A DNA stretch of 15,442 nt from DASPTH01 sp035623515 (GCA_035623515.1 DASPTH010000206.1:1-15442); one strand, 5' to 3'. Positions 1 to 7,198 are shown, counted from the first letter of the stretch. The notes: generated by a model from the sequence alone, not told the origin. Numbers and translations: made by a program.

Positions 1-222
1 GAGGTCGTAGAACGCGACCGCGTGCTCTCCGTCGACGACCCACCGGCGCGCACCCATCTCGGTGGGCGGCTCACGTCCGATGATCTGGCGGATGGCGTCC
101 GCGCCTTCGGCACCGGGCACACCGTTGTCGATCCGCCGCACCGAGGGCGCGAGCCGCGCGCTCGCGGCGTCGCGCGACACCAGCGCACCCAAGTAGGTCT
201 CGGCCACTCCGACCGCGTCCAT
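1..222 (-). CDS. SnoaL-like / NTF2-fold protein, partial (C-terminus beyond left edge)
   Basis: The reverse strand stays open for 74 codons from an ATG to the window edge. It begins MDAVGVAETYLGAL and includes an acidic-Gly segment (GAEGADAIRQIIG) followed by RRWVVDGEHAVAFYDL. An N-terminal helix, then a target-size segment, then a strand ending in 'AFYD' is the usual opening of SnoaL-like/NTF2-fold proteins, which are small cone-shaped enzymes or binding proteins of about 120-150 residues. No catalytic residue can be assigned from the fragment. The ATG is preferred over a GTG one codon upstream because GGAG (229-232, complement) sits 6 nt before it. It starts 12 bp after the stop of the F420-type oxidoreductase, so it is the last visible gene of that operon. 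The family call rests on fold-like sequence pattern and is moderate; function is unknown. Confidence 0.6.
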   Translation of the reverse strand, partial: MDAVGVAETYLGALVSRDAASARLAPSVRRIDNGVPGAEGADAIRQIIGREPPTEMGARRWVVDGEHAVAFYDL

Positions 223-234
223 CACCGTCTCCGG

Positions 235-1119
235 TCACCCACGGACGGGCGCGATCACGTCGTCGGCGTAGCGGCGCAGGTTGTCGATCTTCTCCTGCAG
301 GGTCTCCGGGTCGGCCTCGACGCCGTAGGGGTTGAAGCGGCCGAACCCGCCCGAGGTGTACGTGACACCGAGCTCCTCGAGGCGCTTCACGCCGTCGGCA
401 CTGAACGAGTCGACGCTCGTCGCGTAGACGTCGAAGGGCTCACGTGTTGTCCCGTACTCGTCGCGCAGGTGCTGCAGGCGTGTGACCCACTCGGTGATCT
501 CCTCCTGCGATCCGCCCGCCGCCATCCAGCCGTCGCACGACCGGGCGGCGCGCCGGAGGTTGGCGTCGGAGTGGCCGCCGATCATGATCGGCAGCGGGCG
601 GTCGGGCACCGGGTTCAGCTTGATGGCCGGGAAGTCGTAGAACTCGCCGTGGAACTCGAAGTAGCCGCCCGCTGACAGGCCCCGCACGACGTCGATGCAC
701 TCGTCGAACCGTCTGCCCCGCCGCTCCCAGGGCAACCCGACGATCTCGTAGTCGTCGGGCCACGGGCTCGAACCCACCCCGAGCACGAAGCGGCTGCCGG
801 TGAGGACGGCGAGCGACGTCGCTTCCTTCGCCAGCACGACCGGGTGCCGCATCGGCATCTTGAGCACGAAGGTGTGGAACTCGATGCGCTCGGTGACCGC
901 CGCCATCGCCGCGATCGCGGCGAAGGGCTCGAGGAATGGTTTGTTCTCGAGGAACTCACGCGTGCCGTCGAAGTTGTACGGGTACCTCGACGACGACGTG
1001 CGCGGGTAGGCGATGCTGTCGGGGACGGCGACGCTGTCGAAACCGACCTCCTCTGCCGCGCGCGCGAGCGGTACGTAGAACTCGGGGTCGATCATCGCCA
1101 CGGTCGTCGTGAACTTCAC
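235..1119 (-). CDS. LLM-class F420-dependent oxidoreductase
   Basis: 294 residues with the luciferase-like TIM-barrel pattern: N-terminal strand KFTTTVAM, FARAAEE-type helix (here LARAAEEVGFDSVAVPD, 18-34), the RIEFHTFVLKMPMRHPVVLAKEATSL segment (about 78-103) with the conserved 'RHP', SRFVLGVGSS (109-118), and a C-terminal IMIGGHSDANLRRAAR region with CDGWMAAG. This resembles the Rv2161c-type subgroup (TIGR03619), whose members are expected to use coenzyme F420 for hydride transfer; the substrate is unknown. The start is a GTG whose bases overlap the TGA of the upstream acyl-CoA dehydrogenase (GTGA, 1116-1119), so translation is probably coupled. A longer reading of the frame upstream would run inside the dehydrogenase gene and is rejected. 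It belongs to the operon with the acyl-CoA dehydrogenase pair and the SnoaL-like protein, which suggests redox chemistry on the same CoA ester or its product. Confidence 0.9.
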   Translation of the reverse strand: MKFTTTVAMIDPEFYVPLARAAEEVGFDSVAVPDSIAYPRTSSSRYPYNFDGTREFLENKPFLEPFAAIAAMAAVTERIEFHTFVLKMPMRHPVVLAKEATSLAVLTGSRFVLGVGSSPWPDDYEIVGLPWERRGRRFDECIDVVRGLSAGGYFEFHGEFYDFPAIKLNPVPDRPLPIMIGGHSDANLRRAARSCDGWMAAGGSQEEITEWVTRLQHLRDEYGTTREPFDVYATSVDSFSADGVKRLEELGVTYTSGGFGRFNPYGVEADPETLQEKIDNLRRYADDVIAPVRG

Positions 1120-2096
1120 GGGATCATGCTCGCGATCGACTCCGACCAGCGGTCGGAGGTCCCGAAGTGCGTGTCGAGCACCGCCGCTCGCTTCCAGTAG
1201 CGCTGCACGTCGAGCTCCCACGTGTACCCGATGCCGCCGTGCACCTGGATGCACGCCTTGGCGTTGGCGAGCGCCGCCTCGCCGCCCATGATCTTGGCGA
1301 CCACTGCGGCACGACGCGGATCCTCGTCGCTCTTGCCGTCGAGCGCGCAGGCAGCTCCGTACACCGCGGCGCGCGCGACCTCGGCACGCACCAGCATGTC
1401 GGCGATCATGTGCTTCACCGCCTGGAACGAGCCGATCGGCCGGTCGAACTGCTCCCGCTCCTTTGCGTAGGCGGTGGCGAGCTCGACCGTGCGCGCCGCG
1501 ACGCCGAGTTGCAGCGCGCTGGTGAGCACGAGCCCGTCGTCGCGTACGCGCGCCGCGAGCTCGGGTCCGCCGACCGGTTCGCCCGAGGGCAACGGCTCCG
1601 GCACCCAGCGCACGGGCGTGAGCGCGTCGAGGGGGCGCGTCGCGTCGACACCCGCGAGCACCGCCGGGTCCACCCTCCGCACGCCCGTCGCATCGAGCAC
1701 CAGCAGGGCGTCGAGGTCGGCGGGGTGTTCGAGCACGACCATGCCGTCGTCGGCCTCGACCAACCCGACGACGGCGGTGCCGGTGGCCGCCTCCGGGAGG
1801 ACGCCGGCCGCCAGCTCGGTGGCCACGAGCGGCCCGGGCACGAGCGCGCGGCCGAGCTCCTCGAACACGAGCACCGCCTCGGCCGTGCCGAGCCCGAGCC
1901 CACCGTCGTCCTCCGGGACCCGCAGCGCGAAGACGCCGGTGTCGCCGAGCTCCTGCCAGCGCTCCCGGTCGAGACGCGCGCCGGCGTCTTCGATCTCGCG
2001 GACCACCTCGGGCGGGAACCGGCCCTCGCAGAACGCGCGGATGCCGTCCTGGAGGGAGACCTGATCGTCGGTGAGCTCGAAGTCCACGCGCTTCAC
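1116..2096 (-). CDS. Acyl-CoA dehydrogenase, beta-type (catalytically incomplete) subunit
   Basis: 326 residues of the acyl-CoA dehydrogenase family, shorter than the usual 380-400 because the middle beta domain is reduced (about 110-185). It opens with the typical FELTDDQVSLQDGIRAF and LGLGTAEAVLVFEELGRA. It keeps the C-terminal FAD-contact elements REQFDRPIGSFQAVKH (214-229) and HGGIGYTWE (286-294). It lacks the flavin-binding (S/T)EPxxGSD signature. It also lacks both possible catalytic glutamates: the helix-G position reads LTSALQLG and the MCAD E376 position reads HFGT. This is the pattern of the partner subunit in alpha2-beta2 dehydrogenases such as the mycobacterial ChsE complexes. The overlap with the upstream alpha gene (GTGA, 2093-2096) supports co-production. 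A GTG at 2087 would give an N-terminus (VDFELT) matching its paralogue's MDFSFT and is the alternative start. Confidence 0.9.
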   Translation of the reverse strand: MKRVDFELTDDQVSLQDGIRAFCEGRFPPEVVREIEDAGARLDRERWQELGDTGVFALRVPEDDGGLGLGTAEAVLVFEELGRALVPGPLVATELAAGVLPEAATGTAVVGLVEADDGMVVLEHPADLDALLVLDATGVRRVDPAVLAGVDATRPLDALTPVRWVPEPLPSGEPVGGPELAARVRDDGLVLTSALQLGVAARTVELATAYAKEREQFDRPIGSFQAVKHMIADMLVRAEVARAAVYGAACALDGKSDEDPRRAAVVAKIMGGEAALANAKACIQVHGGIGYTWELDVQRYWKRAAVLDTHFGTSDRWSESIASMIP

Positions 2097-3280
2097 CGCT
2101 CCCGCGGCAGGCCGAGCACCCGCTCGCCGACGATGTTGCGCTGCACCTGCGACGTGCCTGCGGCGATGCTCATGCGGATGGCCCACATCAACGCCTGTAC
2201 GTGACGGCCGCTCGGCAGGCCGGCGAAGTCGTCGAGCGACAACGACGCACGGTCGAGCAGGTGCATGGCGATCTCGCCGAGCCGGTACCGCAGCTCGGTG
2301 AACGCGAGCTTGAACACGCTGCCGCCCACGCCGACGGCGCCGGTGCGCTGCGCCTGCGAGATGTTCCGCTTCGTGAGGGCCCAGAGCGCGTCGAGCTCGG
2401 CCGACACGTGGCCCACGTCGCGGCGGAGGCTCGCGTCGTCCCATCGCGCCGCGCCGTTGGTCGTGAGCTGCTTGGCGAGGTCGACGAGGTCGCGAACGAG
2501 CTCCTGGGTCTGCATCACATCGGCGACGAACGCCGTGCCGCGCTCGAAGCTGAGCGTGACGTTCGCGACACGCCACCCGTCGTCCTCTTCACCCACACGG
2601 TTCTCGACCGGGACGCGCACGTCGTCGAGGAAGACCTCGCAGAACTCGGTCGTGCCCTCCATCGCGCGGAGCGGTCGCACGTCGATCCCGGGCCGGTCCA
2701 TCGGCACGATGAGCCACGTGATGCCGGCCTGCTTCTTCACGTCGGGGTTCGTACGCACGAGCATCTCGCAGTAGTCGGCGACGTTCCCGAAGCTCGTCCA
2801 GATCTTCTGCCCGTCGACGACGTACTCGTCGCCGTCACGGACGGCCCGCGTGCGCAGGCTCGCGAGGTCGGAGCCGGCGTTGGGCTCCGAGAACCCCTGG
2901 CACCAGACCTCCTCGCCCCGCAACATCGCCGGCAGGTGCTTCGCCTTCTGTTCGGGCGATCCCTCGGCGATGAGCGTCGGGCCGGCGTGGAGCTGGGCGA
3001 CGAAGTTGCACCCCACGTAGGGCGCGCGCGCCCGCTCGGTCTCCTCGATGTAGATGAGGTGCTCGGTGGGCGTGGCGCCGCGGCCGCCGTACTCGGCCGG
3101 CCAGTTGATGCCCGCGTACCCCGCGTCGTGGAGCATGCGCTGCCAGCCGGTGTCGTACGCGCGGCGCCCCTCCCAGTCGGTGGGGTCGGGCTCCGGCGGC
3201 AACGACGGCACCGCCTCCTCGAGCCACCGCCGCAGCTCGGCGCGGAATTCCTGCTCCTCCTCCGTGTACCGCAGGTCCAT
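2093..3280 (-). CDS. Acyl-CoA dehydrogenase, alpha-type (catalytic) subunit
   Basis: 395 residues, full length for the family. It starts MDLRYTEEEQEFRAELRRWL and continues with INWPAEYGG (58-66), the flavin-binding signature FSEPNAGSDLASL (130-142) and DGQKIWTSFGNVADY (157-170). The usual C-terminal glutamate is absent: the motif reads IAAGTSQVQRN where MCAD-type enzymes have YEGT. A glutamate in LSFERG (E246) occupies the helix-G position used as catalytic base in isovaleryl-CoA dehydrogenase and reported for ChsE4. The RxxFGxP and HGG FAD contacts are missing, but the adjacent partner subunit supplies them, so the two should form one active site per heterodimer. It probably introduces an alpha,beta double bond into a bulky acyl-CoA. 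It is the first gene of its operon; the ATG has no clear ribosome-binding site but lies 9 nt after a TACGCT box. Specific substrate unknown. Confidence 0.93.
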   Translation of the reverse strand: MDLRYTEEEQEFRAELRRWLEEAVPSLPPEPDPTDWEGRRAYDTGWQRMLHDAGYAGINWPAEYGGRGATPTEHLIYIEETERARAPYVGCNFVAQLHAGPTLIAEGSPEQKAKHLPAMLRGEEVWCQGFSEPNAGSDLASLRTRAVRDGDEYVVDGQKIWTSFGNVADYCEMLVRTNPDVKKQAGITWLIVPMDRPGIDVRPLRAMEGTTEFCEVFLDDVRVPVENRVGEEDDGWRVANVTLSFERGTAFVADVMQTQELVRDLVDLAKQLTTNGAARWDDASLRRDVGHVSAELDALWALTKRNISQAQRTGAVGVGGSVFKLAFTELRYRLGEIAMHLLDRASLSLDDFAGLPSGRHVQALMWAIRMSIAAGTSQVQRNIVGERVLGLPRER

Positions 3281-3289
3281 GCGGCCCGG

Positions 3290-3295
3290 AGCGTA
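3290..3295 (-). promoter_or_regulatory. Candidate -10 box for the acyl-CoA dehydrogenase operon
   Basis: On the minus strand TACGCT (a TANNNT actinobacterial -10 match) ends 9 nt before the ATG at 3280. Transcription starting 6-7 nt downstream would give an almost leaderless mRNA, which fits the lack of a Shine-Dalgarno sequence. No convincing -35 is seen. The call is weak because TANNNT occurs by chance. Confidence 0.35.
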
Positions 3296-3317
3296 CCGCC
3301 CACCCCCGAACCAGCCC

Positions 3318-3368
3318 CGAACTTGCGTCAGGAGCCGACGTACAGGGTCGGTTGCTGACGCAACTTCG
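3318..3368. repeat. 51-bp palindromic repeat, copy A
   Basis: An imperfect inverted repeat with outer arms CGAACTTGCGTCA (3318-3330) and TGACGCAACTTCG (3356-3368). They pair except for a C/C mismatch at arm position 5. The stem continues inward through CCGAC/GTCGG around a short loop. It matches copy B (12443-12493) at 41 of 51 positions, with the outer 13 bases on each side identical. It lies between tandem genes, 14 bp after the acyl-CoA synthetase stop and 37 bp before the acyl-CoA dehydrogenase start. It could end or protect the synthetase mRNA, but no T-tract follows, so it is not a standard intrinsic terminator. REP-like element is the best label. Confidence 0.85.
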
Positions 3369-3382
3369 CCCCGGGCCGAGGG

Positions 3383-4963
3383 TCAGGACAACTGCGTGCG
3401 GAGGTCACGCTTCAGCACCTTGCCGCTCGGGTTGCGCGGCAGGACGTCGACGAGCTCGAGCTGCTCGGGCAGCTTCTGAGGTGCGAGATCGGCCGCCTTC
3501 AGGTGCTCGGTCATCTCGAGGAACGTGAACGTCTCGCCTTCGGTGCACACGACGACCGCACACGCCCGCTCGCCGCTCGCCGGATCGGGCAGGCCGATGA
3601 CCGCGACGTCGGCGACGCTCGGGTGCGTGAAGAGCAGGTCCTCGATCTCCTTCGCCGAGATGTTCTCACCCTTGCGGATGATGATGTCCTTCAGGCGACC
3701 GGTGATGACCACGTAACCCTCGTCGTCGATCACGCCGAGGTCACCGGTGCGGAACCACCGGTTGCCCTGGGCGTCGACGGTGAACGCGTCGGCGTCGAGC
3801 GACGAGTCGAGATAGCCCCGGCACAGCTGCGCGCCGCGCACCTGCAGCTCGCCCTCCTCGCCGGCGCGGCCGACCTCCCCGTCGACGGTGATCACGCGCA
3901 GCTCGACGCCGGGACACGCCTTTCCCTCGGTGGTGGCCTTCTTCTCGTCGGGACTGTCGAGCGGCATCATCGTGTTGATCGGCGACTCCGTGAGCCCCCA
4001 GCCCGCGATCGCGGGCGCGCCCATCTCGCGCATCAGCTCGCCGTGGATGGTCGGGGGCTTCGGCGCGCCGCCGCCCGCGAACACGCGCACCTCGGGGAAC
4101 AGCGGCACGCCCGGCTGCCGCCGCTGGGCCGCGAGGTACGCCTGCCAGAACACGGTGCCGGCGGGCGCCACGGTGACGCGCTGCCGCGCGAGGAACGCGG
4201 GCGACTCGGATGGGCTGAAGATCTCGACCAGCAACAGCTCGGCACCCGTCTCCATCGTGTTGAACATCCACACGACGCCACCGACGTGGGTGATCGGGAA
4301 CACGACGGCCACGCGGTCGGCAGCGTCGCAGCGCAGCGACCACTGCATACCGAGGTTGGCGGCGGCGATGCTCGAGTCGGTGTGGAGCGCGCCCTTCGGG
4401 TCGGCGACGGTGCCCGACGTGTAGAAGATCCAGCGCAGCTGGCTGCCGTCGCCGCTCGCGGGCGGCCCCAACGTCGACGGATCGCCCTCGGGCAGGTCGG
4501 GATCGGCGACGAGGATCTCGACGTCGAGCTCCGCGGTCGCCTCGCGCGCCATCGTTGCGTAGTCGACGTTGCGGAACGTGCCCGGCACGACGAGGAGTCG
4601 GCAGCGCGTCTGGTGCGTGATGAAGCCGACCTCACGGTGACGGTAGATCGGCAGGATCGGGTTCTGGACCGCGCCGAGCCGCGCCAACGCACCGATCAGC
4701 ACGAACGCCTCGATGCGCGACGGCAGGATCCACGAAACGTTCGTGCCCTCGCCGACGCCCTGCGCCGCCATCCCCGCGGCGACGCGCTCGCACCAGGCGT
4801 GGAACTCGGCGTAGGTCCACGTGCGGTCCTGCTCGTCGACCGCCATCACCTTGTCGGGAGTGCGGGCCACGCGTTCCTCGACGAGGTGCCAGAGACTCTT
4901 GCCCGCCGTCTCGATGCTGTCCGGCATCGGCCAGGGCCGGCCCGGCGCGGTCTCCGTGGTCAC
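3383..4963 (-). CDS. Acyl-CoA synthetase (AMP-forming), cyclohexanecarboxylate-CoA ligase-like
   Basis: 526 residues of the ANL superfamily. It forms an acyl-AMP from a carboxylic acid and ATP and transfers the acyl group to CoA, the entry step of catabolism. Visible motifs are the P-loop FYTSGTVADPKGA (180-192), the aromatic/TE motif GWGLTESP (321-328), WFRTGDLG (403-410), the hinge-region GRLKDIIIRKGENIS (422-436) and the C-terminal lysine motif PRNPSGKVLKRDLR (509-522, K515). The phrase NPILPIYRHREVGF (101-114) resembles AliA-type cyclohexanecarboxylate-CoA ligases from memory, hinting at a ring-bearing acid; this is inference. In the P-loop the usual TTG is TVA, a mild departure. The GTG start overlaps the TGA of the alcohol dehydrogenase gene (GTGA, 4960-4963), so the two are co-translated. 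Palindrome copy A follows the stop. Confidence 0.93.
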   Translation of the reverse strand: MTTETAPGRPWPMPDSIETAGKSLWHLVEERVARTPDKVMAVDEQDRTWTYAEFHAWCERVAAGMAAQGVGEGTNVSWILPSRIEAFVLIGALARLGAVQNPILPIYRHREVGFITHQTRCRLLVVPGTFRNVDYATMAREATAELDVEILVADPDLPEGDPSTLGPPASGDGSQLRWIFYTSGTVADPKGALHTDSSIAAANLGMQWSLRCDAADRVAVVFPITHVGGVVWMFNTMETGAELLLVEIFSPSESPAFLARQRVTVAPAGTVFWQAYLAAQRRQPGVPLFPEVRVFAGGGAPKPPTIHGELMREMGAPAIAGWGLTESPINTMMPLDSPDEKKATTEGKACPGVELRVITVDGEVGRAGEEGELQVRGAQLCRGYLDSSLDADAFTVDAQGNRWFRTGDLGVIDDEGYVVITGRLKDIIIRKGENISAKEIEDLLFTHPSVADVAVIGLPDPASGERACAVVVCTEGETFTFLEMTEHLKAADLAPQKLPEQLELVDVLPRNPSGKVLKRDLRTQLS

Positions 4964-6066
4964 GCGATGGTGAGCACGCCGCGAGCGATCGTGCCGCTCT
5001 CCATGGCGTGGATCGCCGCCTCGAACTCGGCCATCGGGTAGGTGACCGACACGAGCTCGTCGAGCAGGATCTCGCCGCGGCGGTAGAGGTCGATGATCAG
5101 CGGGATGTCGCGCTGCGGGGAGATGGTGCCGTAGCGGCAGCCGATGATCCCCCGATCGACCTGGGTGAGGCGCTGGTACAGCCCGTGGAACTCGGTGGTC
5201 ATTCCGGACACGCCGATCACCACGCACGTCCCGCCCCAGTCGAGCACTTCGAGCGCGTTGTTCGTGACCTGCGGGAACGCGACGCAGTCGAACGCCCAGT
5301 CGACCCCTCCGGCGTTGAACGGACCGCGCGCCTCCTCGTCGCTGAAGGGCACGATCGCCGCGATCGCGTCGACGATGTCGTCGCGCGAGCCGTCGAGGAA
5401 GTCGGTGGCGCCGAACTGCTTGGCGAGCGCCTCCTTGTCGGCGGCCACGTCGACGGCGATGATGCGCCGTGCGCCGCGCAGCTTGAGGGCCTGGATCACG
5501 TTGAGCCCGACGCCGCCCACACCGAACACCGCGGCGGTCTGCCCCAGCGCGACGTTCGCGCGGTTGAGCACCGCGCCCATGCCGGTGACGACCCCGCAAC
5601 CCACGAGGGCTGCGGACGTGAGCGGCACGTCGTCGGGGATCTTGACCGCCTGGATGTCGCGCACCACGGTGCGGTCGGCGAACACCGAGGCGCCGGCGAA
5701 GTTGTTGACGCCTCGCCCCTCGAGCGTGAAGATCTCGGCGGCGTTCCCGAGCGTCTTGCGACACGACGTGGGCCGACCGTCGTTGCACTGCGCGCACATG
5801 CCGCACGCGGCGAGGGTTGCGATGATCACGTGGTCACCCGGCGCCACGTGGGTGACGGCTTCGCCGACCTCGGCGACGATCCCGGCGCCTTCGTGACCGC
5901 AGACCGCCGGCGTCGGCCAGGGGTAGAGGCCGGACATGAACGACAGGTCGCTGTGGCACATGCCGGCAGCCACGATGTCGACGACGACCTCGCGCGGCCC
6001 CGGTGCCCGCAGCTCCAAGCCCTCGACGAGCGTGGTCGAGTCGCCGTCGTAGACGATCCCTCGCAT
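4960..6066 (-). CDS. Zinc-dependent medium-chain alcohol dehydrogenase
   Basis: 368 residues of the MDR family, oxidising an alcohol or reducing an aldehyde with a nicotinamide cofactor. The catalytic zinc ligands are present: C37 in GMCHSD, H58-E59 in CGHEGAGIV and C157 in VGCGVVTG. The structural zinc site has four cysteines in CGMCAQC...SC (C88, C91, C94, C102). The Rossmann motif is VFGVGGVGL (180-188), and the acidic residue after the second strand (AVDVAAD, D206) favours NAD over NADP. The ATG is preceded by AAGGGGGG at 5 nt. The gene is first in a two-gene operon with the acyl-CoA synthetase; together they could convert a primary alcohol or aldehyde stage toward an acid and then activate it, although no aldehyde dehydrogenase is visible. 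It resembles mycobacterial AdhD-type enzymes, but the substrate is not identifiable. Confidence 0.93.
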   Translation of the reverse strand: MRGIVYDGDSTTLVEGLELRAPGPREVVVDIVAAGMCHSDLSFMSGLYPWPTPAVCGHEGAGIVAEVGEAVTHVAPGDHVIIATLAACGMCAQCNDGRPTSCRKTLGNAAEIFTLEGRGVNNFAGASVFADRTVVRDIQAVKIPDDVPLTSAALVGCGVVTGMGAVLNRANVALGQTAAVFGVGGVGLNVIQALKLRGARRIIAVDVAADKEALAKQFGATDFLDGSRDDIVDAIAAIVPFSDEEARGPFNAGGVDWAFDCVAFPQVTNNALEVLDWGGTCVVIGVSGMTTEFHGLYQRLTQVDRGIIGCRYGTISPQRDIPLIIDLYRRGEILLDELVSVTYPMAEFEAAIHAMESGTIARGVLTIA

Positions 6067-6071
6067 GGGGG

Positions 6072-6079
6072 CCCCCCTT
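6072..6079 (-). promoter_or_regulatory. Ribosome binding site of the alcohol dehydrogenase (G-rich, self-complementary)
   Basis: AAGGGGGG lies 5 nt before the ATG at 6066. The spacer is CCCCC, so a GGGGG/CCCCC block spans the site and could pair with itself or between transcripts, possibly limiting initiation. Confidence 0.6.
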
Positions 6080-6109
6080 CGTGGGCGAAAGGTGGAGGAG
6101 TGCCGCGGG

Positions 6110-6115
6110 ATCGTA
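6110..6115 (-). promoter_or_regulatory. Candidate extended -10 promoter for the alcohol dehydrogenase/acyl-CoA synthetase operon
   Basis: The minus strand reads TGC-TACGAT, an extended -10 (TGN plus TANNNT), 43 nt before the ATG at 6066. This would leave a leader of about 37 nt containing the G-rich ribosome binding site. No -35 is apparent, which is common for extended -10 promoters. The rest of the 175-bp gap between this gene and the VOC gene (6067-6241) shows no gene and no clear repeat. Confidence 0.4.
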
Positions 6116-6241
6116 GCAGCGGCCACCTGACGCGCCGCCGGCCGCGCGAGCACCTGCGAGAGTTGCGCGCGACGCGCCGAACGCAGCGAGTCGGCACGCG
6201 TGCGTTCCAAATCGCTGCCCCTTGTCGGGTCGTCGCTCGGC

Positions 6242-6622
6242 TCAGGCGTAGCAGCGGATCTCGATGAGGTGGCCGCTCGGATCGTCGAGGTAGACGGCCT
6301 TGCCGCGGCCGCGAGCGCCGTCCTCCTCGCCGGGCCCGCGCATGTTGCCGACGGCGTGGAACGAGTCGCCGTACGGGATCGCGCGATCGCGCACGCGCGC
6401 GAAGGCGGCGTTGAACTCGTCTGCGGCCATCGCGAACGCGAGGTGGTAGCCGCCGCCGGTACCCCACGGCGCGAGCTGGAGCGTGAGATCCGGCGTGACG
6501 CGGATGACGGAGAACGGCTCGCGTTCACCGTCGTGAGTGAAACCGAGCACGTCCGTGTAGAAGGTGACACTGCGCTCGACGTCGTTGACCGGCAGGATCA
6601 GGTGATCGAGCGTGACGGGCAT
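6242..6622 (-). CDS. VOC superfamily (glyoxalase/bleomycin resistance/dioxygenase fold) protein
   Basis: 126 residues, one vicinal-oxygen-chelate unit of two beta-alpha-beta-beta-beta modules. Module 1 begins PVTLDHLILPVNDVERSVTFYTDVLGF, with the typical metal His in LDH. Module 2 carries GYHLAFAM (second His candidate) and ends in KAVYLDDPSGHLIEIRCY, where the Glu of 'IEI' is the usual last metal ligand. The family binds a divalent metal and catalyses glyoxalase, dioxygenase or epimerase reactions, or binds drugs. Methylmalonyl-CoA epimerase-like activity would fit the setting but is not shown. The internal ATG is chosen because GGAGGT (6626-6631) lies just before it; an upstream ATG at 6649 would add nine unlikely residues and place the ribosome-binding site inside the gene. 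It is transcribed alone, divergently from the cyclic-nucleotide-binding gene. Confidence 0.88.
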   Translation of the reverse strand: MPVTLDHLILPVNDVERSVTFYTDVLGFTHDGEREPFSVIRVTPDLTLQLAPWGTGGGYHLAFAMAADEFNAAFARVRDRAIPYGDSFHAVGNMRGPGEEDGARGRGKAVYLDDPSGHLIEIRCYA

Positions 6623-6625
6623 CGG

Positions 6626-6631
6626 ACCTCC
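6626..6631 (-). promoter_or_regulatory. Ribosome binding site deciding the VOC start
   Basis: GGAGGT on the minus strand, followed by CCG and the ATG at 6622. It is the strongest Shine-Dalgarno match in the window and excludes the upstream ATG at 6649 as the main start. Confidence 0.7.
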
Positions 6632-6683
6632 GTTTCGTGACGAGAGCATTCAGCGGGCGTTCGGCCGGTCAGCAAACCGCGAA

Positions 6684-6689
6684 TAGAGT
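6684..6689 (+). promoter_or_regulatory. Candidate leaderless promoter (-10 TAGAGT) of the cyclic-nucleotide-binding gene
   Basis: TAGAGT is followed by exactly 6 nt and then the GTG start at 6696, so transcription would begin at or next to the start codon. There is no Shine-Dalgarno sequence. The same arrangement is found at 8611-8622. The 73-bp divergent gap (6623-6695) should also hold the VOC promoter, but I could not identify it. Confidence 0.5.
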
Positions 6690-6695
6690 GCCACC

Positions 6696-7181
6696 GTGCT
6701 GAAGCGCCGATCGGCCAAGGGAGGCCTGGGCTCCTCGGAGGGACAGGCCTGGACCGGTGCTGCCGAGATCAACTACGTCGAGATGAGCTTCGCCCGGGTT
6801 CCGATCTTCAAGGCGTGCTCACGCGACGAGCTGATACGGGTCGCTCGTGTCACGCGCATCCGTGAGCACCTCGACGGTGACGACATCATCCAGGAGGGCG
6901 CCAAGGGCCGCGATTTCTTCGTGCTCCTCGAGGGCACGGCGCGCGTGACGCGTGGTGGCCAGGCGGTGGCCAGCCTCGAACGCGGCGACTTCTTCGGCGA
7001 GCTCGCGCTGTTCGACCCCGCGCCGCGGAACGCGACGGTCACCGCGGTCGGCAAGGTGCGCCTCGCGGTGCTCACGCAGCCCGAGTTCCACGAGGTGCTG
7101 AAGGAGGAGACGATCCGCGACAGCATCCTCGCCGGCATGGCGCGTCGACTGCACGAGCTCGACAGCCGGGCGGTCGAGTAA
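6696..7181 (+). CDS. Single-domain cyclic nucleotide-binding (CNB/Crp-like effector domain) protein
   Basis: 161 residues. After a 30-residue basic and Gly-rich N-terminus, a CNB domain runs from about 33 to 155: RVPIFKACSRDELIRVA, the GDDIIQEGAKGRDFFVLLEG strand pair (61-80) and the phosphate-binding cassette GDFFGELALFDPAPRNATVTA (97-117). The cassette keeps E102 and the phosphate-contacting R111, so cAMP or cGMP binding is plausible. A closing helix (SILAGMARRLHELDSR) follows. No helix-turn-helix or catalytic domain is present, so this is not a Crp regulator by itself. It may act as a cAMP-responsive partner or subunit. The start is a GTG set by a leaderless -10 box. It ends 5 bp from the stop of the convergent amidase gene. 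Its link to the surrounding catabolic genes is unknown. Confidence 0.92.
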   Translation: MLKRRSAKGGLGSSEGQAWTGAAEINYVEMSFARVPIFKACSRDELIRVARVTRIREHLDGDDIIQEGAKGRDFFVLLEGTARVTRGGQAVASLERGDFFGELALFDPAPRNATVTAVGKVRLAVLTQPEFHEVLKEETIRDSILAGMARRLHELDSRAVE

Positions 7182-7198
7182 CCGGGTCAGAAACCCGG
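7182..7198. terminator. Small hairpin between convergent genes
   Basis: CCGGGT-CAGAA-ACCCGG is a perfect 6-bp stem with a 5-nt loop directly after the cyclic-nucleotide-binding gene's TAA; it covers the amidase stop codon. There is no T-tract on either strand, so it would be at best a weak bidirectional terminator or mRNA end. Confidence 0.3.

Noticed and set aside
22..675. A plus-strand open frame of 217 codons at the left edge
   Set aside because: It is antisense to the SnoaL-like gene and the F420-type oxidoreductase, both supported by motifs, a ribosome-binding site and operon spacing.
1120..1254. Upstream extension of the F420-type oxidoreductase to 1254
   Set aside because: The extra residues are the shadow of the acyl-CoA dehydrogenase C-terminus; the GTG at 1119 begins exactly at the family's N-terminal strand.
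3318..3368. Calling the palindromes intrinsic terminators
   Set aside because: The stems are strong but neither strand has a following T-tract, and the sequence conservation of the arms is more than a terminator needs.
6623..6649. Upstream ATG for the VOC gene
   Set aside because: The GGAGGT site lies between the two ATGs and favours the ATG at 6622; the added residues do not resemble VOC N-termini.
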